Below, in pieces: positions 25,769-35,122 of a stretch of 64,000 nucleotides of DNA; positions within the stretch are counted from its first letter, which is position 1, and every line of letters begins with the position of its first letter. Source of the stretch: UBA5336 sp964412785. GTDB lineage: Bacteria; Pseudomonadota; Alphaproteobacteria; Caulobacterales; Hyphomonadaceae. Both the position numbers and the translations under genes were made by a program. Below the pieces are notes generated by a model. The model was not told where the DNA came from, did not search any database, and was given only the letters and a program-made list of their open reading frames with translations. The DNA lies in the NCBI GenBank assembly GCA_964412785.1, contig CAYPQD010000010.1, forward strand, positions 1-64,000, read 5' to 3'.

Positions 25769-26562
25769 GCCCGTCCATCCATCCCTCTGCCGCAATCGAA
25801 AAGGGCGCCAGCCTAGCCGATGACGTTGCGATCGGCCCGTTCTGCCATGTCAGCGCCGAAGCCGTGCTCGAGGCTGGTGTGCGCCTCCTCAGCCATGTCT
25901 CGGTGCGCGGCAAGGCGCATGTCGGCGCGGGCTGCGTGCTCTATCCGAATGTCGTCCTCGGCGGCGAGCCGCAGAGTCTCGGCTTTGGCAATGACGGCGC
26001 TTCCCGACTGGAGATCGGTGCCGGGACGGTCCTGCGCGAGGGCGTCACCGTCAGTGCCGGCATCCCGGCCCATGGCGGGCTCACCCGGGTCGGTCCGCGC
26101 AGCTACATGATGGCCGGCGTCCATATCGGACATGACGCGCACATCGGCGAGGCCTGCGTCTTTGCCAACCTTGTCACCATTGCCGGTCATTGCCGCATCG
26201 GCAACCAGGTCTGGATGGGCGGCATCGCCGGCCTGCACCAGTTCACCCATGTGGGCGATCACGCCTTCATCGCGGCCGGCTCGGTCGTCACCAGCGATGT
26301 GGTGCCCTTCGCCATGGCGTCCGGAAACCATGCGCGGCTCGTCGGGCTCAATGTCGTCGGCCTGCGACGGCGCGGCTTCGACAAGCCGGAGATCCACGCC
26401 ATCCGCGCGGCCTATCGCGACCTGTTCGAGGGCGGCGGGCGCTTCAAGGACCGGCTTGAGGCGGCGAAGGGGGCCTATTCCGGCAGCCCCCACGCTGCCA
26501 CACTGATTGCCTTTGCCGACAGTCCGCGCGACGGCCGCCGGCTCTGCTCCGCGGGGGTCTGA
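25765..26562 (+). CDS. lpxA: UDP-N-acetylglucosamine acyltransferase
   Basis: 265-aa LpxA, first step of lipid A synthesis, transferring a 3-hydroxyacyl group to the 3-OH of UDP-GlcNAc. Hexapeptide-repeat beta-helix from residue 3 (SIHPSAAIEKGASLADDVAI) with the catalytic His in VHIGHDAHIGEAC and the GGEPQSLGFGND loop, then a C-terminal helical domain (about 190-260). The ATG at 25765 forms an ATGA overlap with lpxD and gives the family start MSPSIHPSA. Confidence 0.96.
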   Translation: MSPSIHPSAAIEKGASLADDVAIGPFCHVSAEAVLEAGVRLLSHVSVRGKAHVGAGCVLYPNVVLGGEPQSLGFGNDGASRLEIGAGTVLREGVTVSAGIPAHGGLTRVGPRSYMMAGVHIGHDAHIGEACVFANLVTIAGHCRIGNQVWMGGIAGLHQFTHVGDHAFIAAGSVVTSDVVPFAMASGNHARLVGLNVVGLRRRGFDKPEIHAIRAAYRDLFEGGGRFKDRLEAAKGAYSGSPHAATLIAFADSPRDGRRLCSAGV

Positions 26563-26563
26563 G

Positions 26564-27409
26564 ATGGGCGTCCTTGGGATCATTGCGGGGCGCGGCGCCC
26601 TGCCGGCGGCGATTGCCGAGGATGCTGCCGGGCGCGGCGAACGTGTCTATGTGCTGCGCCTTGCCGGGTTCGAGGAGCCGGCACTTGCCGGCTTCCCCGG
26701 GGACGTGGTCGGCCTTGGCGAGACCGGGCGCCAGGTCCGCCTGCTGAAAGAGGCCGGCGTCACTGACCTTGTCTTTGCCGGCGAGGTGAAACGTCCCGAT
26801 TTCTCCAGGATGAAGCTCGACATGAAGGGAGCACGCCTCCTGCCGAGGGTCATCAGCGCGGCCCGCAAGGGGGATGATGCCCTGTTGCGCACCCTGCTGC
26901 AGGCCTTCGCGTCGGAGGGCTTCAACATCATCGGTGCGCATGAGGCCAACCGCTCCCTGCTCGCGCCGGACGGCCCGATCGGGCGCCACAGGCCCGACGA
27001 GGCGGCCCTTGCCGATCTTGACCGGGCGATGGTCGTCGCCGCAGAGATCGGTCGGCTGGACATCGGTCAGGGCTGCGTCGTCTGCCGCGGCCTCGTCCTC
27101 GCCGTCGAGGCGCAGGAGGGCACCGACCGGATGCTGGAGCGCGCCGCCGCGCTTGAGCCGGAACTGCGCGGCGACGCGGCGGCCCGCGCTGGCGTGCTCG
27201 CCAAGCGGCCCAAGCCGATCCAGGAACGCCGCATCGACCTGCCGACCATCGGCGTCTCGACTGTGGAGAAGGCCGCCGCTGCCGGGCTCGCCGGTATTGG
27301 CGTAGAGGCAGGCGGCGCCTTGCTGATCGACCGCGCAGGCATTGCCGCGCGCGCCGATGCACTTGGCCTGTTCGTCGTCGGCCTTGCCGCCGGCGAGGCC
27401 GGTGGATGA
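26564..27409 (+). CDS. lpxI: UDP-2,3-diacylglucosamine pyrophosphatase LpxI
   Basis: 281-aa LpxI (DUF1009 family), which hydrolyses UDP-2,3-diacylglucosamine to lipid X. It replaces LpxH in most alphaproteobacteria. N-terminal domain begins GVLGIIAGRGALPAAIAEDA; the C-terminal domain carries GQGCVVCRGLVLAVEAQEGTD and ERRIDLPTIGVSTVEKAA, typical of the family. ATG 26564 is one base after the lpxA stop; ATGA overlap with lpxB at the other end. Confidence 0.95.
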   Translation: MGVLGIIAGRGALPAAIAEDAAGRGERVYVLRLAGFEEPALAGFPGDVVGLGETGRQVRLLKEAGVTDLVFAGEVKRPDFSRMKLDMKGARLLPRVISAARKGDDALLRTLLQAFASEGFNIIGAHEANRSLLAPDGPIGRHRPDEAALADLDRAMVVAAEIGRLDIGQGCVVCRGLVLAVEAQEGTDRMLERAAALEPELRGDAAARAGVLAKRPKPIQERRIDLPTIGVSTVEKAAAAGLAGIGVEAGGALLIDRAGIAARADALGLFVVGLAAGEAGG

Positions 27410-28584
27410 GCGCGCCGCAGCATCTGCACATCACGGCTGCAGAACCCTCAGGCGACCTGCTCGCGCGCGAAGTGGTGGAGCACCTGCGGGCGTGCGACCC
27501 GGCACTTGCGATTTCTGGCATTGGTGGGGCCGAGCTGGCCACGGTCGGGATCGACAGCCCGTTCGATATCGCGCCCCTCGGCGTCTTTGGCCTGGTGGAG
27601 GGCGCCAGGGCCTATCCGACCGTCCTGCGGCTGGCCGATGCCGCGGCCGATCACATCATTGCCTCGGGCGCAGACGTCGCAGTCCTCGTCGACAGCTGGG
27701 GCTTTACCATTCGCGTGGCCGAACGTGTGCGCCAGCGCGCCCCCGGCATTCGCCTGATCAAGCTGGTCGGTCCGCAGGTCTTTGCCGCACGCGCTGGACG
27801 GGCGAAGAAGCTCGCGCGCGCGGTTGACCATGTCCTGTGCATCCATGAGATGGAGCGGTCCTACTATGCCCCCTTCGGCCTGAAGACGACCGTGATCGGC
27901 AATCCCGCCCTGTCGCGGGCGGGGCCGGGTGATGGCGAGGGCTTTCGCGCGCGCCATGGCATTGCGGCCGACGCGCCGCTCCTTCTCGTCCTGCCTGGCA
28001 GCCGGCGCGCCGAGATCACCCGGCTGGCAGCGACCCTGATGGACGCCGCCTTGCGGGCGCGGGCCGCCTTGCCCGGCCTCACCATCGCCGCCCTGCCGGC
28101 CCCCGGGCTCGACGCCCTGTTCGCGGCCCGTGCCGGCGCGCGGCTTGAGGACGTCACCGTGCTACCAGGCGCCGCAGAGCGCTTCGACGCCATGGCGGCG
28201 GCTGACCTTGCGCTCGCCGCCTCCGGCACGGTCACCAGCGAGGTAGCAATGCAGAGCACGCCCGTCATCGCCACCTACAAGCTCGGCTGGATCACCTGGG
28301 CGATCGGACGCAGCCTGCTTGTCTACAACCGCACGATCACCCTCATGAACATTGCCAGCGGCGACCGTGAAGTGGTGCCGGAGTTTGTCCAGACCAGCTT
28401 CCGGGCCAGGCCAATCGCAAAGGCCCTGGTGGCACTTCTGAAAGACGCCGATGCCCGCAACGCGCAGGTCAGGGCCCAGGACGAGGCATTAAGGCGCATG
28501 GGCGTCGGTGACAGCCCTGCTGCAAGGGTCGCCGCTGAAGCCATCCTGGCGGACCTCGCCGCGCTGCGGGAGGCACCGCGCTGA
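27406..28584 (+). CDS. lpxB: Lipid-A-disaccharide synthase
   Basis: 392-aa GT19 glycosyltransferase that joins lipid X and UDP-diacylglucosamine to the lipid A disaccharide, a peripheral inner-membrane step. LHITAAEPSGDLLAREVV at the N-terminus, GPQVFAARAGRAKKLARAVD, LLVLPGSRRAEITR, and AASGTVTSEVAMQSTPVI with TYKLGWITW match the family. It is the last gene of the plus-strand cluster. It converges on gltA with only 12 bases between the stops and no clear hairpin terminator. Confidence 0.96.
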   Translation: MSAPQHLHITAAEPSGDLLAREVVEHLRACDPALAISGIGGAELATVGIDSPFDIAPLGVFGLVEGARAYPTVLRLADAAADHIIASGADVAVLVDSWGFTIRVAERVRQRAPGIRLIKLVGPQVFAARAGRAKKLARAVDHVLCIHEMERSYYAPFGLKTTVIGNPALSRAGPGDGEGFRARHGIAADAPLLLVLPGSRRAEITRLAATLMDAALRARAALPGLTIAALPAPGLDALFAARAGARLEDVTVLPGAAERFDAMAAADLALAASGTVTSEVAMQSTPVIATYKLGWITWAIGRSLLVYNRTITLMNIASGDREVVPEFVQTSFRARPIAKALVALLKDADARNAQVRAQDEALRRMGVGDSPAARVAAEAILADLAALREAPR

Positions 28585-28596
28585 CGCGGCTGGCGC

Positions 28597-29904
28597 CTAT
28601 CCGCGCTCGCGGATCGGCGTGAAGCGACGCTCTGCCGCGCCGGTATAGATCTGCCGGGGGCGCCCGATCCGGTTGTTCGGGTCGGTGATCATCTCGTGAA
28701 GCTGGGCAATCCAGCCAACGGTGCGCGCCAAGGAAAACAGGACCGTGTACATGTTTGTCGGGAAGCCAATGGCATTGAGGATGATGCCGGAATAGAAATC
28801 GACATTCGGATACAGCTTCTTCTCAACGAAGTACGGGTCTTCCAGGGCGATCCTTTCCAGCTCCTGGGCGACCTGCAGGATCGGGCTGTCCTTGACCCCG
28901 AGCTCGTCGAGGATTTCCCGGGCCGTCTCCTGCATCACCTTCGCGCGCGGGTCGTAATTCTTGTAGACGCGGTGGCCGAAGCCCATCAGCCGGAACGGAT
29001 CGTCCTTGTCCTTAGCCCGCGCGATATACTCCGGAATGCGTGACACATCGCCGATCTCGCGCAGCATGTTAAGCGCCGCCTCATTGGCGCCGCCATGGCT
29101 TGGCCCCCAGAGCGAGGCGATCCCGGCCGCCACCGCGGCGAAGGGGTGCGCCCCTGACGAACCGACAAGGCGCACCGTCGAGGTCGACGCGTTCTGCTCA
29201 TGGTCTGCGTGCAGGATGAAGAAGCGGTCCATCGCCTTGGTGAAGGTCGGATTGAGGACATATTTCTCGGCCGGCACGGCAAAGCACATCCGCAGGAAAT
29301 TCTCCGCATAGGACAGAGAATTGTCCGGCTCCACAAAGGGTTGGCCGATCGAATACTTGTAGGCGCGCGCCGCCAGTGTCGGCAGCTTGGCGATCAGCCT
29401 GAAGCTCGACAGCTCGCGCTCGTCGGGATTGAGGATGTCCATGGCGTCCGGGTAGAAGCCCGACAGCCCGGCCACCGTCCCGGCCAGGATGGCCATCGGG
29501 TGGCTGTCACGGCGGAAGCCCTCGAAGAAACGATCCATCTGGGTGTGGATCATGGTGTGGCGCGTGATCGTGCGCGAGAAGTCGGTGAATTGCGGCTGCG
29601 TGGGCAGCTCGCCATGGAGCAGCAGGTAACACACCTCCAGGAAGCCGGAATTCTGGCACAGCTCGTCGATCGGATAGCCGCGGTGCAGCAGACGGCCGGC
29701 CTCGCCGTCGATGAAGGTGATCTGCGATTCACAGCTCGCCGTCGAGGTGAAGCCGGGGTCGAAGGTAAACACCCCGGTATCCCGGTAGAGCGTGCGCACG
29801 TCGATGACGGGCGGCCCTTCCGTACCGTGATAGACCGGCAGTTCAGCGGTCTTGCCGTTGATCTCGATCTTCGCCACGCTGCTTGGCACCAGCTTGCTTT
29901 CCAT
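28597..29904 (-). CDS. gltA: Citrate synthase (type I, hexameric)
   Basis: 435-aa citrate synthase condensing acetyl-CoA and oxaloacetate at the entry to the TCA cycle. N-terminal beta domain of the NADH-sensitive type I form (about 1-60), RGYPIDELCQNSGFLEV, catalytic His regions GPSHGGANEAALNML and MGFGHRVYKNYDPRAK, and the catalytic Asp in PNVDFYSG. Length and domain layout match the Gram-negative hexameric enzyme. It follows gltX on the same strand with 21 bases between, so they form an operon. Confidence 0.97.
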   Translation of the reverse strand: MESKLVPSSVAKIEINGKTAELPVYHGTEGPPVIDVRTLYRDTGVFTFDPGFTSTASCESQITFIDGEAGRLLHRGYPIDELCQNSGFLEVCYLLLHGELPTQPQFTDFSRTITRHTMIHTQMDRFFEGFRRDSHPMAILAGTVAGLSGFYPDAMDILNPDERELSSFRLIAKLPTLAARAYKYSIGQPFVEPDNSLSYAENFLRMCFAVPAEKYVLNPTFTKAMDRFFILHADHEQNASTSTVRLVGSSGAHPFAAVAAGIASLWGPSHGGANEAALNMLREIGDVSRIPEYIARAKDKDDPFRLMGFGHRVYKNYDPRAKVMQETAREILDELGVKDSPILQVAQELERIALEDPYFVEKKLYPNVDFYSGIILNAIGFPTNMYTVLFSLARTVGWIAQLHEMITDPNNRIGRPRQIYTGAAERRFTPIRERG

Positions 29905-29925
29905 CCGCCTAGACCTCTCGTGTTG

Positions 29926-31407
29926 TCAGCCGGCGTCGCCCTCATCGGCAGAGGCCAGCTGGTCATCGATCCGGCCAAGCACGTCCTCGCGGCCCAGCCA
30001 TTCCATCACTGACGCCAGTTCCGGCGCCGGGTTGCCCCCGGTCAGCGCAGCGCGCAGTGGCGGCCCGACCTCGCCCAGACTAAGCCCTTCCGCAGTGCAA
30101 TATGACGCCAGACTTTCGTCGAGCGCCGCTGCAGTAAACGGCTCTGTGCAGTGCACTATTGCGCGCAGTCCGCGCAGGCGGTCAAGGCCCTGCCCCTTGA
30201 GGGCCTTGCGGGCCTTCTTGCCGAGCGCGAAGGGCCGTGGCGCGGTGATGAAGGCAAGGGCGTCTGCAAGCTCCGGCAGGGTCTGGCCGCGATCGCTCAT
30301 GTGCGGCAGGGCGGCGCAGACCTGGCCAGCCTGAAGATCGCTCAGCGATCCCTCGCGCTCCAGCCAGGGCTTCAGGAGGCCGAAGAGCCGCACCGGGTCG
30401 GTGTTGCGGATGTAGTGGGCGTTGAAGGTCTTCAGCTTGCCCATGTCCAGGCGCGCCGGCGCCCGGCCGATGCCCTCCAGCGAGAACACCTCCGCCGCCT
30501 CGTCGAGGGTGAACAGCTCGCGGTCGCCATGGCTCCAGCCGAGCCTGAGCAGATAGCTCATCATCGCCTCGGGCAGGTAGCCCATATCGCGATAGGCCAG
30601 CGTGCTCGGGTCGCCATGGCGCTTTGACAGCTTCGCCCCGTCCGGCCCGTGGATCAGCGGCACATGCGCAAATTCGGGCGCATCCCAGCCGAGCCCCTCA
30701 TAGATCGGTATCTGGCGGAATGCGTTGCGCAGATGATCGTCGCCGCGGATGACATGGGTCACGGCCATGTCATGGTCGTCGACGACGACGGCCAGCATAT
30801 AGGTCGGCGTGCCATCGGCGCGCAGCAGCACCAGGTCATCGATCTCGCGTGCCTGGATCCGAACCGTACCCTGCACCCGGTCCTGCAGCACCCGCTCGCC
30901 CGTGTCGGGCGCGCGCAGGCGGACCGTATGGGGCGCGTCCGGTGATGGCGGTTCACCGCCATCGCGCCAGGGTGAGCGGAACGGGGCGAGCAGCCTGTCG
31001 GCCTCCGCGCGCAGCGCCTCGCACGCGCTGTCGGACAGGCCCTCCGCCCTTGCCTCCGCGCGCTTCGCCTCGCCGGCATCGCGCCGCGCCTGCAAGGCCT
31101 CTGGCGTCTCATAGCAGCGGAACGCCGTGCCCCGCGCGAGCATCATCTCGGCAGCCTCCGCATGGCGACCCGCCCGCGCGCTCTGGAACACCGGCGCCTC
31201 GTCCGGCGTGATCCCCAGCCAGTCAAGGCCGTCGAGGATCGCCCGGGTCGCCTCCTCTGTGGAGCGGGCGCGGTCGGTGTCTTCAATTCTCAACAGGAAG
31301 CGGCCGCCATGCCGGCGCGCAAACAAAAGGTTGAAAAGTGCCGTGCGAGCCCCTCCGATATGCAGCATGCCAGTGGGAGAGGGGGCAAAGCGCGTGACGA
31401 CGGTCAT
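29926..31407 (-). CDS. gltX: Glutamyl-tRNA synthetase
   Basis: 493-aa class Ic aminoacyl-tRNA synthetase charging tRNA-Glu (or tRNA-Gln where a Gat amidotransferase is used). HIGH motif in RFAPSPTGMLHIGGART, KMSKS motif in KLSKRHGD, stem-contact-fold region, and the helical anticodon-binding C-terminus. Slightly longer than the usual 465-480 aa. ATG 31407 gives the conserved MTVVTRFAPSPTG start. Divergent from comEC with 38 bases between the starts. Confidence 0.96.
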   Translation of the reverse strand: MTVVTRFAPSPTGMLHIGGARTALFNLLFARRHGGRFLLRIEDTDRARSTEEATRAILDGLDWLGITPDEAPVFQSARAGRHAEAAEMMLARGTAFRCYETPEALQARRDAGEAKRAEARAEGLSDSACEALRAEADRLLAPFRSPWRDGGEPPSPDAPHTVRLRAPDTGERVLQDRVQGTVRIQAREIDDLVLLRADGTPTYMLAVVVDDHDMAVTHVIRGDDHLRNAFRQIPIYEGLGWDAPEFAHVPLIHGPDGAKLSKRHGDPSTLAYRDMGYLPEAMMSYLLRLGWSHGDRELFTLDEAAEVFSLEGIGRAPARLDMGKLKTFNAHYIRNTDPVRLFGLLKPWLEREGSLSDLQAGQVCAALPHMSDRGQTLPELADALAFITAPRPFALGKKARKALKGQGLDRLRGLRAIVHCTEPFTAAALDESLASYCTAEGLSLGEVGPPLRAALTGGNPAPELASVMEWLGREDVLGRIDDQLASADEGDAG

Positions 31408-31445
31408 GGGTTGGGCTCTCTCCCTTAAGGCAGCCGGAGGGGCGT

Positions 31446-33566
31446 TTGCGGGCAAGGCTAGACCACATCGCAAGGGGACCGCGCAAGGGCAGGGCGCGCG
31501 GGGGCGGCGACCCGGTGCGCGGCCTTTACGCCCTAATCATGGCTTTGTCGCTCGCTGGCGGTGCGGCTGGCTACCTGACCATGCCCGGTGAACCAACGCT
31601 GCCGGCACTGGTCCTCGCCAGCGGGCTCGCCCTCCTTGCCTGGCTGGCGGCAGGCCGGGCGCGCTGGGCCGCCATTCTGGTGCCGCTTTCCATTCTGGCA
31701 CTCGGCGGGGCGGGCGGCGCGCTTGCCGGCAAGCTGCGGGCGATGTCGGTTGCAGCGCCGGTGGTCGCCGCGCCGACAGGCCCTCTGATGCTGGAGGGCT
31801 GGCTTACCGAGATCGAGGCCGGCGGCGCAGGGCCGCGCCTGCGGATCGACGTCAGTGCCATTGGCGGCTGGGCGAACGAGGCGGTGCCGCGCCGCGTGCG
31901 TGTGACCCATACCAATTCCCTGACGGTGGGGCCGGGCCGCTTTGTCCGCTGCCGGGTGGTGCTGCGCCCGCCGCCGGCGGCGGAGCTTGCCGGCGACTAT
32001 GACTTCCGCCGCCAGGCCTATTTCGAGGGGTTGGGCGCGGTTGGCTATGTCCAGGGCCGGTGCCGCGGCGGTGCAGTCGGCGCGCCGGACAACACACTGC
32101 GGCGTGCAGGCCTTGTCGTGCAGGGCTGGCGGCGACGGCTGGCAGAACATGTCACCATCGCGGCCGGGGAGCGTGCCGGCGGGTTTGCCGCGGCGATGGC
32201 GACCGGCGACCGGAGCTTTCTCGCGCCGGAGGATCGCGACGCCCTGCGCGGCTCGGGCCTCGCCCACCTGTTGGCGATCTCCGGCCTTCACATCGGCATT
32301 GTCGGCGGCCTTGTCTACCTGATCGTGCGCCGTGGCCTGGCCCTGATCGAGCCGCTGGCGCTCAGGATCGCGGTGCAAAAGCCTGCAGCTGCGGCCGCGC
32401 TGTTCGCCTCGGCAGCCTATCTTGTGGTCTCCGGTGCCAGTGTCTCGACCCAGCGCGCCTTCATCATGGCGGCGGTGTTCTTCGGCGCGATCCTCATCGA
32501 CCGCGCCGCCCTCAGTGTCCGCTCCTTCTCCATCGCCATGATCCTTGTTGTGCTGACCCAGCCGGAGGGCGTTGTCGGACCCGGCTTCCAGATGTCGTTC
32601 GCCGCGACCGGTGCACTGATTGCGACCTATGAGGCCTGGACGAGGCGTCGGCGGGACGACCCGGCACCGGCGCGCCGTGGCGTGGTGTTCGCCGCCCAGT
32701 CCGTTGTGGTGACCTCGCTCATTGCATCCATGGCGACCGCGCCCTTCGCATTGTTCCACTTCGGCCGGGTGGCGCCCCTCGGCCTCGCCGCCAACCTGCT
32801 GGCGATGCCGGTGATCAGCTTGCTGACGGCGCCGGCGGCGGCCCTGACACTCTTGCTGGCGCTATTCGGGCAAGGCGATCTCGGCCTGCGCCTGATCGGC
32901 CTTTCGCTGGAATTCGTGCTGGCCGTCGCCCATGCCTTTGACGGCGCGGAGATGCCAGGCTGGAGCGCGCGCCTCGGCGCCATGCCTGTGCCGGCACTGC
33001 TTGCATTGACCAGCGGGCTGGTCCTTGCCTCGATCCTGCGGGGGGGCTGGCGGGCCGCCGGCGGCCTTGCCGGCGCCCTGCTCGCCGGCGCCTTCTGGGC
33101 TGCCACGCCGCCGCTGGCGCTGCACCTGTCCGCCTCCGGTGACGTCTATGTCCGGGGCCCGGACGGCGCCATGGAGCGCGTCGCCTTCACTGACGGGGAC
33201 GCGCTGGGTCCCTTGCGGTTTTCAGACCTCGCCATGGGGCGGGACTGCCGTCAGGTTTCCTGCGGGCTTGACCTGCCCGGCGGGCGGCTCTGGCTGGCCG
33301 CCGACCCGCCGGGGAGCGAGGATTGCGTGGGCGCTGCCAGCATCCTTTGGGTCGTCCCGCCAGACGCGGGCCCGGCTCCGCTTGGCGGCTCCGACGGGCC
33401 GGCCGCCCGATCAGCAACCTGTCCTGGGCTTGCCCGCCTGCCTTTCGGGGAGGTCGCTGCCCGGGGCGGCATCAGCTATTCGACCCGCGATCCCCTGCTC
33501 TCCCCGCCGGCCAGGCGATGTCGTGCGAGGCCATGGGCGCCCTGCGCCGGCCTGCCTCATTCATAG
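31446..33566 (+). CDS. comEC: ComEC/Rec2-family membrane DNA-uptake protein
   Basis: 706-aa ComEC/Rec2 homologue, the inner-membrane channel for single-stranded DNA in natural transformation. N-terminal DUF4131 region with two hydrophobic segments and an OB-like part (about 25-215, GDYDFRRQAYFEGLGAVGYV), then the competence domain (about 240-520) with HLLAISGLHIGIVGGLVY and about eight membrane helices. The tail (about 560-706) is where Gram-positive ComEC carries a metallo-beta-lactamase domain, but no HxHxDH is seen. It starts with TTG after CCGGAGGGG; ATG 31542 would cut the conserved N-terminus. The 3' end overlaps lexA by 10 bases, convergent. Confidence 0.88.
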   Translation: MRARLDHIARGPRKGRARGGGDPVRGLYALIMALSLAGGAAGYLTMPGEPTLPALVLASGLALLAWLAAGRARWAAILVPLSILALGGAGGALAGKLRAMSVAAPVVAAPTGPLMLEGWLTEIEAGGAGPRLRIDVSAIGGWANEAVPRRVRVTHTNSLTVGPGRFVRCRVVLRPPPAAELAGDYDFRRQAYFEGLGAVGYVQGRCRGGAVGAPDNTLRRAGLVVQGWRRRLAEHVTIAAGERAGGFAAAMATGDRSFLAPEDRDALRGSGLAHLLAISGLHIGIVGGLVYLIVRRGLALIEPLALRIAVQKPAAAAALFASAAYLVVSGASVSTQRAFIMAAVFFGAILIDRAALSVRSFSIAMILVVLTQPEGVVGPGFQMSFAATGALIATYEAWTRRRRDDPAPARRGVVFAAQSVVVTSLIASMATAPFALFHFGRVAPLGLAANLLAMPVISLLTAPAAALTLLLALFGQGDLGLRLIGLSLEFVLAVAHAFDGAEMPGWSARLGAMPVPALLALTSGLVLASILRGGWRAAGGLAGALLAGAFWAATPPLALHLSASGDVYVRGPDGAMERVAFTDGDALGPLRFSDLAMGRDCRQVSCGLDLPGGRLWLAADPPGSEDCVGAASILWVVPPDAGPAPLGGSDGPAARSATCPGLARLPFGEVAARGGISYSTRDPLLSPPARRCRARPWAPCAGLPHS

Positions 33567-34240
33567 CAGCGCAGCAGCGCCACCAGTCGCCCCTGAATCT
33601 GCACCTGGTCGGGCGCGTAGATCCGCGTCTCGAAGGCCGCGTTCGCCGGCTCCAGTGCCACCGCGTGGCCATTGCGCCTGAATTTCTTCAGCGTCGCCTC
33701 ACTGTCATCGACCAGGGCCACCACGATCTCGTTGGTGTTGGCTGTGTCGGTCTTGCGCAGGATCACGGTGTCGCCGTCAAGAATGCCGGCATTGATCATG
33801 GACTCGCCGCTGACGCGCAGGGCGAAATATTCCGGTCCCTCAGGCAGGCCCTCCGGCAAGGCAATTTGGTCGATCTCGTGCTCAATCGCTTCCTTCGGTG
33901 TGCCGGCGGCGATCCTGCCGAGGATTGGCACGCTGCGCATATCGCCATGGGCCGTCTCGTGCACGGTGGCGACCACGCTCGGCTGGAAGGTGTGACGACC
34001 CGCCGGCGGCGCGCTGGCAGTGGCTTCCTGCGGCAGTTTCAGCACTTCCAGTGCCCGCGCCCGATGGTGCAGCCTGGCGATGAAGCCGCGCTCTTCAAGC
34101 GCCGTGATCAGCCGGTGAATCCCCGATTTCGAGGCGAGGTTCAGCGCGTCCTTCATCTCGTCGAAGGAGGGCGAAACCCCGGTTTCCTTGATCTTCTGGT
34201 GGATGAAGAGCAAGAGTTCCCTTTGTTTCGATGTCAGCAC
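33557..34240 (-). CDS. lexA: LexA repressor, SOS regulator
   Basis: 227-aa LexA. The winged helix DNA-binding domain (about 1-70) begins VLTSKQRELLLFIHQKIKETG; the C-terminal S24 domain has the catalytic Ser in RVSGESMINAG and Lys in EATLKKFRR, so RecA-stimulated autocleavage is expected. The start is set at GTG 34240 because AGGAG lies 8 bases upstream and relatives begin MLTxKQ; the ATG at 34258 lacks such a site. An SOS box overlaps its promoter (34300-34314), indicating autoregulation. mmcB in this window carries the same box. Confidence 0.96.
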   Translation of the reverse strand: MLTSKQRELLLFIHQKIKETGVSPSFDEMKDALNLASKSGIHRLITALEERGFIARLHHRARALEVLKLPQEATASAPPAGRHTFQPSVVATVHETAHGDMRSVPILGRIAAGTPKEAIEHEIDQIALPEGLPEGPEYFALRVSGESMINAGILDGDTVILRKTDTANTNEIVVALVDDSEATLKKFRRNGHAVALEPANAAFETRIYAPDQVQIQGRLVALLRCYE

Positions 34241-34299
34241 CTTGAGCGCTCCTGTCATGGAACGGGCCGCCCCGACCCATTGATTCCCTGTTCACTTGT

Positions 34300-34328
34300 G
34301 TTCTATAGGCGTTCGCGTTCCGGGTCAA
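34300..34328 (-). promoter_or_regulatory. lexA promoter with SOS box (GAAC-N7-GAAC)
   Basis: On the minus strand, TTGACC (34328-34323) and TAGAAC (34305-34300) are 17 bases apart. The sequence GAACGCCTATAGAAC (34314-34300) is an exact alphaproteobacterial LexA site, GAAC-N7-GAAC, and covers the -10 element. Bound LexA would block RNA polymerase, giving the usual negative feedback. A GATTC (GANTC, CcrM-type) site lies just downstream at 34282-34286. Confidence 0.85.
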
Positions 34329-35122
34329 ATCGTTCCGGCCCGGCGCAGGGCCCCGACAGCCGCGCGCCTGTCGGCTTCCTTCATCAGGTGCTCGCCGATC
34401 AGGTATCGCCGCACCCCGCATTCGCGCAGGCGCTCGATGTCGGCCGGCCCTGAAATGCCGCTTTCGGAAACCACGTGCAAATCGGGCGGCACGAGGGGCA
34501 CAAGCGCCTCGGTAACGGCAAGGTCCGTCGTCATGGTCGTAAGATTGCGATTGTTCATGCCGATGAGGCTGGCCGGCAGGGACAGAGCGCGCTCCAGTTC
34601 GGCGCGCGCGTGCACCTCGACCAGCACGTCCATGCCAAGCTCTCCGGCAAGGGCGGTGAGATCGCGCGCCAGGGCGTCACTGACGGCAGCCATGATGACA
34701 AGGATCGCATCGGCGCCATGGGCGCGCGCCTCCATGACCTGAAAGGGATCGATCATGAAGTCCTTGCGCAGCACAGGCAGGGCAACCGCGCCGCGGATCG
34801 CAATCAGGTCCTCCAGATTGCCGCCAAAGCTCGGCCCGTCGGTCAGCACCGACAGGCAGGTCGCCCCGCCCGCCTCATAATCCGCCGCGATTGCCAGAGG
34901 GTCGGCTCCCGGCAGGATGTCGCCGGCCGAGGGGCTGCGCCGCTTCAGCTCGCAGATCAGCGCGTTCTCGCCGCTCGCCGCCACCGTTGCAAGCGCGGCC
35001 GCAAAGCCGCGCGGATGCGGTGCCGCGGCGATCCGCGCCTCCAGAACGCCGGGTGAGATCGCAGCGCGCGCGGCTGCCACCTCCTCGGCCTTGTAGGCCA
35101 GGATGCGCTGGAGCGCGCTCAT
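34325..35122 (-). CDS. trpC: Indole-3-glycerol phosphate synthase
   Basis: 265-aa TIM-barrel enzyme closing the indole ring from CdRP in tryptophan synthesis. ICELKRRSPSAGDI (catalytic Lys), LSVLTDGPSFGGNLEDL, LRKDFMIDPFQVMEARAHGAD, IGMNNRNLTTM and VSESGISGPADI follow in the family order. It overlaps the trpD stop by four bases (ATGA). The lexA promoter -35 overlaps its stop codon. Confidence 0.97.
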   Translation of the reverse strand: MSALQRILAYKAEEVAAARAAISPGVLEARIAAAPHPRGFAAALATVAASGENALICELKRRSPSAGDILPGADPLAIAADYEAGGATCLSVLTDGPSFGGNLEDLIAIRGAVALPVLRKDFMIDPFQVMEARAHGADAILVIMAAVSDALARDLTALAGELGMDVLVEVHARAELERALSLPASLIGMNNRNLTTMTTDLAVTEALVPLVPPDLHVVSESGISGPADIERLRECGVRRYLIGEHLMKEADRRAAVGALRRAGTI

